From Roseibium aggregatum (GTDB lineage Bacteria; Pseudomonadota; Alphaproteobacteria; Rhizobiales; Stappiaceae), in the NCBI RefSeq assembly GCF_014692675.1, contig NZ_JABFCZ010000018.1, positions 78,514-142,513 of the forward strand: a DNA stretch of 64,000 bases. Reading direction: 5' to 3'. A program made the position numbers and the translations under genes. Below the pieces are notes generated by a model. That model was not told where the DNA came from. It saw nothing but the letters and a program-made list of their open reading frames with translations, and ran no database searches. Below are positions 16,854 through 24,691 of this stretch, piece after piece. Positions within the stretch are counted from its first letter, which is position 1. Each line of letters opens with the position of its first letter.

Positions 16854-18466
16854 CGAGCCCCTCCTGCATTTTGAAGAATATGGCGCAGAGCGTTTTCAAC
16901 CCCGTCCGGTTCGCCCTGACGCCACCTTGCCGCCACGTGCATGTCGGGGCGGATGAGATAGAGCGTGCCCTCTTCCGCGTCATAGGCGCGGGCGCCATCC
17001 GTCTCTAACCCGATACGTAGGACAGTCACGCCTTCCATCCAGTCCAATTCACCTTTATCCGGCCCGTCTCCGAAGGAAAGAACCGTAAAGCCTGAAAGCC
17101 TTTCGGAAAGATGCCCCTGGTCCAGAGGCGGGTCGGCGGCGACCGAACCGGGAGCGGGGCCGGAGGAAAAAGCCGGATCGTCTGCAAGCGTGACCGGGCT
17201 GTCGGCATAGGTATAGGGAACCATCTGCCGGGGGTTTGCCAGCGCACCTGCGTATGGTTTCGTCAGGGCGAGCGACAGGGCCGCGTCGCGCATCACCTGC
17301 CAGCCATGGCTCGGCGGCGTCATGAACCGGGTGCTTTTCGAGGCATTGGCAAAGACGTCCAGCGTCGCTCCGCGCCGTTCCGGCGTATAGCTGTCGAGCA
17401 GTCCCTCCCCGGCCCGGCCATTCAGCACCCAGCCCAGTTTCCAGCCGATGTTCTGGACATCGGCGAGCCCGTTGTTCAGGCCGCGCACGCCGAAGATCGG
17501 CACGATATGGGCGCTGTCGCCGATGAAGAAGATCCGCCCGTCCCGGTAATCGTCGAGCGCCAGCGTGTTCGCCGAATAGACGCTCCACCATTCCAGATCG
17601 TAACCGCCGGTATGGCCGATATCGGCCAGCACCGCTTCCACGTTTCGGCGCACTTCCTCTTCCCGCGTCGCCTCTTCCGCGGATTCGGCGTCGCGCAGCT
17701 GGTAGTCGATCCGCCAGATGTTGTCGGGCTGACGATGCACCAGCACGGTTCCGCCCGGCCGGCAGACCGGGTCGAACAGGGCCCGGCGGATGGTCGGATA
17801 ATCGTGTTCCATGCGCACGTCGGCAATCACGTAGCGGCCTTCGTAATTCTCGCCCTGAAGCCTGAGCCCACGCATTTTCCGGACCGGGCTGTGGGCGCCG
17901 TCGGCCGCCAGCACCCAGTCCGCCTTGAAGGCGTAGTCCGCGGCCGGATCGGAGACGGAAAGCCTGACCCCGTCGTTCTCGTCGGCGACATCCGTTACCG
18001 CGCTCTGCCAGCGGATCTCGATCAGCGGCGAGGCATCCGCCGCCTCCCACAGGAACTGCTCGATATACTGCTGCTGGAGATTGTACATCGGCCGGAACCG
18101 CTCGGCCTCACTGTCCGGCATCTTGAATTCCAGGATCTGCTTGCCCCGGTAGAATGTCCGCCCCGTGGTCCAGCCGAGTGACTTCTCCAAAAACGGCTTC
18201 AACGCGCCGATCCGGTCGAGGATGTAATAGCTCTGGCGCGCAATGCAGATCGCCCGGCTGCCGTCGTTGAAGGTCGCCTTCTTTTCCAGAACCACCGACC
18301 GCACGCCCTCACTGGCGAGGGTGAGCGCCGCTGTCAGCCCGACCGGGCCCGCGCCGACGATTGCCACCGGCGCATCGTCGCTCAGATGGGCGCGGTCCGT
18401 CGGGCCGTCGAAATGCGGATAGGTGAAATAGAGCGAATCGAGTTCCAATCGGCCTGCAGGACGCAT
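16850..18466 (-). CDS. FAD-dependent aromatic monooxygenase
   Basis: This 538-residue flavoprotein hydroxylase resembles MhpA and related phenolic hydroxylases. It has an N-terminal Rossmann motif VAIVGAGPVGLTAA, a DG motif in LAADGAHSPVRK, and the FAD-ribityl motif FIGDSAHIVPIFGVRGLNNG. The C-terminus has the thioredoxin-like extension of PheA/TfdB hydroxylases. The ATG at 18466 follows AGGGAGGAAA; the frame stays open a further 492 bases upstream into the divergent regulator gene, which is not coding. It is coupled to the DUF2783 gene. The substrate is unknown. Confidence 0.85.
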   Translation of the reverse strand: MRPAGRLELDSLYFTYPHFDGPTDRAHLSDDAPVAIVGAGPVGLTAALTLASEGVRSVVLEKKATFNDGSRAICIARQSYYILDRIGALKPFLEKSLGWTTGRTFYRGKQILEFKMPDSEAERFRPMYNLQQQYIEQFLWEAADASPLIEIRWQSAVTDVADENDGVRLSVSDPAADYAFKADWVLAADGAHSPVRKMRGLRLQGENYEGRYVIADVRMEHDYPTIRRALFDPVCRPGGTVLVHRQPDNIWRIDYQLRDAESAEEATREEEVRRNVEAVLADIGHTGGYDLEWWSVYSANTLALDDYRDGRIFFIGDSAHIVPIFGVRGLNNGLADVQNIGWKLGWVLNGRAGEGLLDSYTPERRGATLDVFANASKSTRFMTPPSHGWQVMRDAALSLALTKPYAGALANPRQMVPYTYADSPVTLADDPAFSSGPAPGSVAADPPLDQGHLSERLSGFTVLSFGDGPDKGELDWMEGVTVLRIGLETDGARAYDAEEGTLYLIRPDMHVAARWRQGEPDGVENALRHILQNAGGAR

Positions 18467-18538
18467 GGGGGTTTCCTCCCTTTCTGGAACAGGCGAGGCC
18501 TGTCTTTCCCCTGCTATACATCGCAGGCGCCATGGAAT

Positions 18539-19264
18539 ATGTCCTCTTTTATGGAGGACAAGGACCATAGTCACGCCGCTGGCGGCAGTCTTGCGGACGT
18601 CTCGCAATGCCTGGGCACGCTCGGCAAACCGGCGTTCCTGGAGCCTTTCTTTGACCTTCTGAAATCCACGGCGACCGCCCAGATCATGATTTTCAGCTAC
18701 AGGGACAACCACGCCCAGTGCCTGCTGTCGCGCAATTTCATCGAAGGCGGCATCGGCAAGCGCCTGGCCGCGGACTATCTGGACGACTGGTTCCTGCAGG
18801 ACCCGCTCTATACGCGGATCATGGCCCTCGACGGGGGAAGTTTCGAAACCCACCGGCTGAAAGACGTCCTGCCGGAAGTTTCGCAAGACTACCGGCGCCG
18901 GTTCTTCGACGACCCGTCCATCGAGGACAAGACGACGGTGCTGTCGGTCAGCAAACAACGGCTGGCGATCAGCTTCTACTGGCAGACCCGATGTGACACC
19001 TCACCGGATCTTCTGAATATCGCCGCCCGGCTGGTCCAGCTTCATTTCGACGCCCTGGCGCCCTCGTCCGAACCGCCTGCCCTGCAGGTACTGTCGGCCC
19101 GCGAGCGGGACATTTGCCTCGGTATGCTGGCCGGCAAGAAAGCGGAGCTGATCGGCCACGAACTCGACATCAAGCCCACCAGCGTCGCCACCTACCGCCA
19201 GCGGGCCTACGAGAAACTCGGTATCAATTCCCGCGGCGAACTGTTCGCCATCTGCCGGACTTAG
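18539..19264 (+). CDS. LuxR-family transcriptional regulator
   Basis: This 241-residue regulator has a C-terminal LuxR/FixJ helix-turn-helix (LSARERDICLGMLAGKK, then IKPTSVATYRQRAYEKLGI). The N-terminal 160 residues do not look like an acyl-homoserine-lactone domain or a receiver. It is divergent from the monooxygenase gene, with start codons 72 bases apart, so it probably controls that operon. I took the ATG at 18539; the ATG at 18551 is an alternative, and neither has a strong ribosome-binding site. It ends 12 bases before a convergent dehydrogenase gene. Confidence 0.78.
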   Translation: MSSFMEDKDHSHAAGGSLADVSQCLGTLGKPAFLEPFFDLLKSTATAQIMIFSYRDNHAQCLLSRNFIEGGIGKRLAADYLDDWFLQDPLYTRIMALDGGSFETHRLKDVLPEVSQDYRRRFFDDPSIEDKTTVLSVSKQRLAISFYWQTRCDTSPDLLNIAARLVQLHFDALAPSSEPPALQVLSARERDICLGMLAGKKAELIGHELDIKPTSVATYRQRAYEKLGINSRGELFAICRT

Positions 19265-19276
19265 GGAAATGGACGT

Positions 19277-20185
19277 TTAGCGTTCCGACCGCCGATTTTC
19301 GTTGGCCGCCTGCGGCGCGAGCGCCCTGACCGTCTCGACCATGCCGCGCGACGTGTCCCGGGTGCGCCTTGTCTCGTGGCCGAAGGGCGAGTTTGCCAAG
19401 AGGCGCATCATCGCGGCCGCGCCCTCATGGAAACCGCCGGTCAGGCCGAGCGCTTCGTAGGTGTCGCGGATTTCCTCCATCTCCCGCACCCAGCGCCCCG
19501 CATCGGCGGGCAGGCGCGGAATGTTGGTTTCCGCCTTGGTGAGAAACCCCGGCTGGCTGCGCTTCAGTTCCGCGATAAAGGCCTCAAGCAGTCCCATCCG
19601 TTCGGCAGCCACGAACCCGGCGGTCAGCAGCGCGTTGTGCCCCTTGGTCTGGGAGGCGTAGACCATCTTGAAACCGGAGGCATCGCCGATGCAGTCGCCA
19701 AGGTGAACGATCTCGAACGCCGGACCGTCGAGCACATCGAGCATCTCGCTCCCTGTCCCGGAAAGATAAAGCCGCGGAACCTTGCCGTCCTTCGGCGGCT
19801 GGCCGACGATGCCGCCGTCGACGAACGTTGCCGGCGTGTCGTCGAACAGGTCTGCTATCTCCCGCACCAGCACCGGCGAAATCGCGTTGCCTTCGACAAA
19901 GATAAGTGGTTTGGGCGCGTCGCGCAGGCAGTCCGCCACGGCGCGGGCTTCCTCCTGCGCGACGGCCGGCGGCAGGACGGAAAACAGGATATCGCAGGCG
20001 GCAACGAGGCTCGTCAGATCCGCAGCGTCTTCAATCCCCGCCTCTTTCGCCCGTCCGACGCTCTCCCGCGAACGCCCTGTCAGCACGGACACGACCCGGA
20101 ACCCGGCCCCGGTCAGTTCCCGGGCCATGTTGCCACCCATCTCGCCGATGCCGAGAAGTCCGATGACGGGATTTTCCGTGCTCAT
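19277..20185 (-). CDS. NAD(P)-dependent beta-hydroxyacid dehydrogenase-like protein with DUF1932 domain
   Basis: This 302-residue oxidoreductase has an N-terminal Rossmann domain (GLLGIGEMGGNMA) of the 6-phosphogluconate/3-hydroxyisobutyrate dehydrogenase superfamily. The C-terminal helical domain (KMVYASQTKGHNALLTA) fits DUF1932. The lysine in SQTKGHNALL may be the catalytic base. The substrate is unknown. The ATG at 20185 follows GGAGGGG. It is convergent with the LuxR gene, so its link to the monooxygenase cluster is only positional. Confidence 0.8.
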   Translation of the reverse strand: MSTENPVIGLLGIGEMGGNMARELTGAGFRVVSVLTGRSRESVGRAKEAGIEDAADLTSLVAACDILFSVLPPAVAQEEARAVADCLRDAPKPLIFVEGNAISPVLVREIADLFDDTPATFVDGGIVGQPPKDGKVPRLYLSGTGSEMLDVLDGPAFEIVHLGDCIGDASGFKMVYASQTKGHNALLTAGFVAAERMGLLEAFIAELKRSQPGFLTKAETNIPRLPADAGRWVREMEEIRDTYEALGLTGGFHEGAAAMMRLLANSPFGHETRRTRDTSRGMVETVRALAPQAANENRRSER

Positions 20186-20479
20186 TGCGCCCCTCCGAAG
20201 CGATTATGGTGAGGGACTATGTGTCGGGGGACTGTTCGGACGCAAGCAACAAGCTTTGTCGAACGGCATTCATCGGACTGATACGGGAAAAGAAATAGCG
20301 GGTTCGGCGCGAAGGGTTCGACCCCTTAGGGGTTCGCAAGGCGAACAGCCGCCCGAGCTGATGCGAGGCCCCGACTGGAGCGAAGCGCCTTTGACAAAAG
20401 GCGCGGCAGCGTGAAGCGAAACGACGAAGTCGGAAATCGCTCGCTCAAGTAGCCGAAGGCGGTAGCGCAACGAGAAAAA
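20186..20479. other. Non-coding stretch downstream of tRNA-Lys, no gene seen
   Basis: No convincing gene lies here. The sequence contains short inverted repeats: GCGCCTTT/AAAGGCGC at 20385-20404 and a CCCCTTAGGGG core near 20320. A weak frame on the minus strand (20270-20491) runs into the tRNA and has no ribosome-binding site. Confidence 0.5.
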
Positions 20480-20555
20480 TGGTGGGTGCACAGGGATTCG
20501 AACCCGGGACCGTCTGATTAAGAGTCAGATGCTCTACCAACTGAGCTATACACCC
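20480..20555 (-). tRNA. tRNA-Lys (anticodon CTT)
   Basis: Read on the minus strand this is a complete 76-nt cloverleaf. The acceptor arm GGGTGTA pairs with TGCACCC (one G-T pair). The D arm is GCTCAGTTGGTAGAGC, the anticodon arm TCTGA-CTCTTAA-TCAGA and the T arm TCCCGGGTTCGAATCCC. The discriminator is A and CCA is encoded. The anticodon CTT reads AAG lysine codons. Confidence 0.96.
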
Positions 20556-20590
20556 ATCGCGGCCGCGCTCGAAGCGCACCGGATGGCGGG

Positions 20591-20619
20591 TATATATCGT
20601 CGTGATCGGCTCGGCACAA
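20591..20619 (-). promoter_or_regulatory. Promoter of tRNA-Lys
   Basis: On the minus strand TTGTGC and TATATA are separated by exactly 17 bases. They lie 36 bases before the tRNA 5' end, a suitable distance for sigma-70 initiation of a stable RNA. Confidence 0.55.
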
Positions 20620-20693
20620 TCCCTTTCGTGACATTTTTTTGGCATTTCCCGAATGACATGGGAGCAAGGCCTTCAGCCTTGCCCTTCCCTCGC

Positions 20694-20816
20694 TTGTCAT
20701 CCCCGGCAAGCACAGCGCGACCGGGGATCCAGTACGCCGTGACGTCTCGACTCAAGCAACCACCGTCTCGGAATACTGGATCCCGGCTCTCCGCTGCGCT
20801 CCGGCCGGGATGACAA
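20694..20816. repeat. Intergenic palindromic (REP/BIME-like) element
   Basis: A 123-base composite palindrome lies between tRNA-Lys and the ilvB leader. The outer arms TTGTCATCCC and GGGATGACAA are perfect inverted repeats. Inner arms GGGGATCCAGTA and TACTGGATCCC also pair, and each half can fold into its own hairpin (CCCCGGC...GACCGGGG). This looks like a dispersed extragenic repeat. A small GCAAGGC/GCCTTGC hairpin precedes it at 20664-20682. Confidence 0.7.
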
Positions 20817-20938
20817 CCGGGGTTGGGCAAAGCCGTGCGCCCGCACAATTGCGCCCCTCACCGCCGCCTCCCGTCAAACCCCGCCTGTAATTTTCAAAAA
20901 GCCTTGCCACGATAAACGCAATAAATGGAATTTTGCAC

Positions 20939-20967
20939 TTGACCCTGCCTGCCCCCCTGACTAGGGT
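20939..20967 (+). promoter_or_regulatory. Candidate promoter of the ilvB leader
   Basis: TTGACC (20939-20944) and TAGGGT (20962-20967) are separated by 17 bases, 100 bases before the ilvB leader peptide. The -35 hexamer is strong and the -10 is weak. Confidence 0.45.
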
Positions 20968-21066
20968 GCGGCGCATCAAGAAGGAGGTTGTGTTCCTTCG
21001 CGATCTCCGGTCCGGGGTCTCCGGCCGTTGAATTGTCAAAAGTTTCGGATTCGGGAAGACTGCATC

Positions 21067-21117
21067 ATGACGTCTCTCATTCTAGTAGTAGGAAAGCGCG
21101 CCGCCGGAACGGGATGA
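21067..21117 (+). CDS. ilvB leader peptide (Leu/Ile/Val-rich, attenuation)
   Basis: This 16-codon reading frame encodes MTSLILVVGKRAAGTG. The LILVV run contains all three branched-chain amino acids, and it is followed directly by RNA that can form alternative structures. These are GCGCGCC (21096-21102) with GGCGCGC (21135-21141), GAACGGG with CCCGTTC, and then a terminator at 21146-21168. This is the layout of a translational attenuator: ribosome stalling at scarce branched-chain aminoacyl-tRNA would let transcription pass into ilvB. GGGAAG about ten bases upstream may serve as ribosome-binding site. Confidence 0.82.
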   Translation: MTSLILVVGKRAAGTG

Positions 21118-21145
21118 CCCGTTCGGAACAGGCTGGCGCGCGCTG

Positions 21146-21168
21146 AGGTCCCGATGGGGCCTTTTTTT
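21146..21168 (+). terminator. Attenuator terminator of the ilvB leader
   Basis: The stem AGGTCCC / GGGGCCT (one G-T pair) has a GAT loop and is followed by a run of seven T. It starts 28 bases after the leader peptide stop and 130 before ilvB, so it must be read through for ilvB expression. Confidence 0.8.
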
Positions 21169-21298
21169 ATGCCTCCCCGTTCCGCTTCGTGCTTCCGGAT
21201 GAGCCGGATCAAGGTCGCGAATTCGAAACCCTGACAAAAACCCAGAAAACAGACACGACGAGCCACATGCCGACAGGCCAAACGCAAGGAAATCGAGA

Positions 21299-23074
21299 AT
21301 GACACGGGAGATGACCGGCGCCAACATGGTGATCCAGGCGCTGCAGGACCAGGGAGTTGACACCGTTTTCGGCTACCCGGGCGGCGCTGTGCTTCCGATC
21401 TATGACGAGATCATTCAGCAGGACGCGGTCGAGCATATCCTTGTGCGCCACGAGCAGGGCGCCGGCCATGCGGCCGAAGGCTATGCGCGGGCCACCGGCA
21501 AGCCGGGCGTGGTGCTGGTTACCTCCGGTCCGGGCGCGACCAACATGGTCACGGCGCTGACCGACGCCATGATGGACAGCATCCCGCTGGTCTGCATCAC
21601 CGGCCAGGTCCCGACCCATCTGATCGGCAACGATGCCTTCCAGGAATGCGACACGGTCGGCATCACCCGGCCGTGCACCAAGCACAACTGGCTGGTCCGC
21701 GACGTCGACGACCTCGCCCGCATCCTGCATGAGGCCTTTTATGTCGCCACCTCCGGCCGGCCGGGCCCGGTCGTTGTCGACATTCCGAAGGACGTCCAGT
21801 TCGCCACCGGCACCTATCACGGCCCGAGCGCAAACCCGGCCGCCGCCCACAAGAGCTACCGTCCGCAGGTCAAGGGTGATGCCCAGTCGATCCGGGCGGC
21901 TGCCGAACTGATGGCCCATGCCAAGAAGCCGGTGTTCTATACCGGAGGCGGCGTCGTCAACTCCGGTCCCCATGCCGCCCAGCTGCTGCGCGAACTGGTC
22001 GACCTGACCGGCTTCCCGATCACCTCCACCCTGATGGGCCTCGGCGCCTATCCGGCGAGCGGCGCAAACTGGCTCGGCATGCTCGGCATGCACGGCACCT
22101 TTGAAGCCAACATGACCATGCACGACTGTGACGTCATGGTCTGCATCGGTGCGCGCTTCGACGACCGCATCACCGGCCGCGTCGACGCCTTCGCGCCGGA
22201 TGCCAAGATCATCCACATCGACATCGACCCGTCGTCGATCAACAAGACGGTCAAGGCCCATCTGCCGATCATCGGCGACGTCGGCCACGTTCTGGAGGAT
22301 CTGGTGCGCATCTGGCGGTCGTCGTCGCTGAAGGCCGATCCGGCCGCGATGAAGGCCTGGTGGGAGCAGATCGACGCCTGGCGGGCGCGCAACTCGCTCG
22401 CCTACAAGCCCAACGAAGACATCATCATGCCGCAGTACGCCATTCAGCGGCTGTATGAACTGACCAAGGACCGCAACACCTATATCTCGACCGAGGTCGG
22501 CCAGCACCAGATGTGGGCCGCCCAGTTCTACGGCTTCGAGGCGCCGAACCGCTGGCTCACCTCCGGCGGCCTCGGCACCATGGGCTACGGCCTGCCCGCC
22601 TGCATCGGCGCCCAGGTCGCCCACCGCGACGCGCTGTGCATCGACATCGCCGGCGACGCCTCGATCCTGATGAACATCCAGGAAATGTCGACGGCGGTTC
22701 AATACGGCCTTCCGGTCAAGGTGTTCGTGCTGAACAACCAGTACATGGGCATGGTGCGCCAGTGGCAGCAGTTGCTTCACGGCAACCGCCTGTCCCACTC
22801 CTATACGGACAGCCTGCCCGACTTCGTCAAGCTGGCCGAAGCCTATGGCGGGGTCGGCTTCAGGGTCGACAAGCCGGGCGACCTGGACGGCGCCATCGAG
22901 GAAATGATTGCCGTCGACAAGCCGGTGCTGTTCGACTGCCGGGTGGCGAACCTTGCCAACTGCTTCCCGATGATCCCGTCTGGCAAGGCCCACAACGAAA
23001 TGCTGCTTCCCGACGAAGCCAACGACGAAGCCGTGGCCAATGCCATCGGCGCGGCAGGCAAGGCCCTGGTTTGA
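21299..23074 (+). CDS. ilvB: Acetolactate synthase, large (catalytic) subunit
   Basis: This 591-residue thiamine-diphosphate enzyme condenses pyruvate to acetolactate, or with 2-ketobutyrate to acetohydroxybutyrate, for valine, leucine and isoleucine synthesis. The N-terminal GYPGGAVLPIYDE, the catalytic glutamate in LVRHEQGAGHAAEG and the TPP motif GDASILMNIQEMSTAVQYG are present. The ATG at 21299 follows AAGGAAATCGAG. It lies behind an attenuator and ten bases ahead of ilvN. Many rhizobia name it ilvI. Confidence 0.97.
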   Translation: MTREMTGANMVIQALQDQGVDTVFGYPGGAVLPIYDEIIQQDAVEHILVRHEQGAGHAAEGYARATGKPGVVLVTSGPGATNMVTALTDAMMDSIPLVCITGQVPTHLIGNDAFQECDTVGITRPCTKHNWLVRDVDDLARILHEAFYVATSGRPGPVVVDIPKDVQFATGTYHGPSANPAAAHKSYRPQVKGDAQSIRAAAELMAHAKKPVFYTGGGVVNSGPHAAQLLRELVDLTGFPITSTLMGLGAYPASGANWLGMLGMHGTFEANMTMHDCDVMVCIGARFDDRITGRVDAFAPDAKIIHIDIDPSSINKTVKAHLPIIGDVGHVLEDLVRIWRSSSLKADPAAMKAWWEQIDAWRARNSLAYKPNEDIIMPQYAIQRLYELTKDRNTYISTEVGQHQMWAAQFYGFEAPNRWLTSGGLGTMGYGLPACIGAQVAHRDALCIDIAGDASILMNIQEMSTAVQYGLPVKVFVLNNQYMGMVRQWQQLLHGNRLSHSYTDSLPDFVKLAEAYGGVGFRVDKPGDLDGAIEEMIAVDKPVLFDCRVANLANCFPMIPSGKAHNEMLLPDEANDEAVANAIGAAGKALV

Positions 23075-23084
23075 GGATAGAAAC

Positions 23085-23660
23085 ATGAACGCACAAGCAA
23101 ATCCGACCGCCCTATCCGCCTATTTCCTCGCGGAAGTCAGCGACAAGATCGAGACCCATACGCTTTCGGTCCTGGTCGACAACGAACCGGGCGTCCTCGC
23201 CCGGGTCATCGGCCTGTTTTCCGGCCGCGGCTACAACATCGACAGCCTCACCGTGTCGGAAACCGAGCACGAGAAGCACCTGTCGCGGATCACCATCGTC
23301 ACCACCGGTACGCCCATGGTGATCGAGCAGATCCGCAACCAGCTCGACCGGCTGGTGCCCGTCCACCGGGTGACCGACCTCACCGTTCAGGCGCGCATGG
23401 CCAACCAGGAAAAGCCGCTGGAGCGGGAACTGGCGCTGGTGAAGGTCGCCGGCAGCGGCGACAAGCGCCTGGAAGCGCTCCGTCTCGGCGACGCCTTCCG
23501 CGCCACCGTCATCGACGCGACGACGGACCATTTCGTCTTCGAGATCACCGGCCGGACCTCCAAGATCGAGCAGTTCATCTCCATCATGAAACCGCTCGGC
23601 CTCGTGGAAGTCTCCCGCACCGGCGTGGCCGCCGTCCAGCGCGGCGCCGAAGGGCTTTAA
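23085..23660 (+). CDS. ilvN: Acetolactate synthase, small (regulatory) subunit
   Basis: This 191-residue protein gives valine feedback control to the catalytic subunit. The N-terminal ACT domain is clear (LSVLVDNEPGVLARV, then GLFSGRGYNIDSLTV), and a second ACT-like domain ends FISIMKPLGLVEVSRTG. It is about 20 residues longer at the N-terminus than E. coli IlvH. The ATG at 23085 is ten bases after the ilvB stop; earlier in-frame codons overlap ilvB. Confidence 0.96.
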   Translation: MNAQANPTALSAYFLAEVSDKIETHTLSVLVDNEPGVLARVIGLFSGRGYNIDSLTVSETEHEKHLSRITIVTTGTPMVIEQIRNQLDRLVPVHRVTDLTVQARMANQEKPLERELALVKVAGSGDKRLEALRLGDAFRATVIDATTDHFVFEITGRTSKIEQFISIMKPLGLVEVSRTGVAAVQRGAEGL

Positions 23661-23714
23661 GGTCCGGCTTGCCCGCCGCTTGTGAAATCAGGCGGCGGGC
23701 GCTAAGCGTCTGAC

Positions 23715-24533
23715 ATGACATTCGACCTTCAAACCTATCTCGACCGCATCGGCCTCACCGGCTGCGAACCGACCCTGGAGGGGCTGCGCGCGCTGCAGTC
23801 CCACCACATGGCGGCCATCCCGTTCGAAAACGTTCTGCCGTTCCTGGGGCAGATCCCGGATGTCCGTTCCGAAGCAGTCTGGAAAAAGATCGTCGAGAAC
23901 CGGCATGGCGGCTACTGCTTCGAGCAGAACACACTGTTCGGGGAGGCGCTGGCAGCGATCGGCTTTTCCGCCCGGCCGGTGCTCGCCCGCGTACGCAAGG
24001 GGCCGCCGGAGGGGTGGAACAGAAGCCATCTCGCCTTCGTCGTCACCATCGACGGCAAGGAATGGCTGGCCGATTGCGGTTTCGGAGGACCTGCGCCTGC
24101 CGAACCTGTCAGTCTTGAGACGGCGGACCCGCAGACCATCCGTGGCCAGAACTTCCGCATCCGCTTCGATGAGGAAGCGCGGGAACAGGTTCTGGAACGC
24201 GAGATGCCCGATGGCTGGCTCGAACTCTACAGCTTCGACCGCATGCAGCCGACCCGCCCCGACATAGAGGCCGCGAACTATATCTGCGCCACCTGGGACA
24301 GGAAGCCGTTCATCGCCAATCTGATGTTCGCCCGCCTGACGGACGGCGGCCGCTTCACCTTTCTGAACGGCGCGGCCCGGCGCAAGGACGACGGCACCGG
24401 CGAGGCCTGGCAGATCGAAACCCCGGAAGCCTTTCGCAGCTATGTCACCGAGGATCTGGGACTTGGCTACGACGACGCCACCATCGACGCGCTGTGGTCC
24501 CGCATGAGCAGGCTTTACCCGCCGATTACCTGA
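23715..24533 (+). CDS. nat: Arylamine N-acetyltransferase
   Basis: This 272-residue cytosolic enzyme transfers acetyl from acetyl-CoA to arylamines or hydrazines. The Cys-His-Asp triad is readable: C68 in GGYCFEQN, H105 in NRSHLAFVV and D120 in WLADCGFGG, close to the Salmonella positions. The N-terminal RIGLTGCEPTLEGL is typical. It follows ilvN by 54 bases with no terminator seen between, so it may be cotranscribed. Confidence 0.93.
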   Translation: MTFDLQTYLDRIGLTGCEPTLEGLRALQSHHMAAIPFENVLPFLGQIPDVRSEAVWKKIVENRHGGYCFEQNTLFGEALAAIGFSARPVLARVRKGPPEGWNRSHLAFVVTIDGKEWLADCGFGGPAPAEPVSLETADPQTIRGQNFRIRFDEEAREQVLEREMPDGWLELYSFDRMQPTRPDIEAANYICATWDRKPFIANLMFARLTDGGRFTFLNGAARRKDDGTGEAWQIETPEAFRSYVTEDLGLGYDDATIDALWSRMSRLYPPIT

Positions 24534-24691
24534 GCAAATCCCGTGTTTTTATGTCGCAATCGCGAAAGACATCCGCGTGAGCGGTAGACGCACCCCTGTG
24601 TCTTTGCGTATATGTGCGCGCCCGGACGGTCGTGACCGGCCCTCCGGCTTCAGACAGGTTCCTGCCACATCCCATCAGGAAGGCCCCCGCC

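Noticed and set aside
20270..20491. Minus-strand frame running into tRNA-Lys
   Set aside because: It overlaps the tRNA and lacks a ribosome-binding site; the peptide looks random.
21209..23086. Long minus-strand frame (625 codons) opposite ilvB
   Set aside because: Same cause as above; its sequence is a low-complexity mix of Val, Gly, His and Asp, and ilvB is certain.
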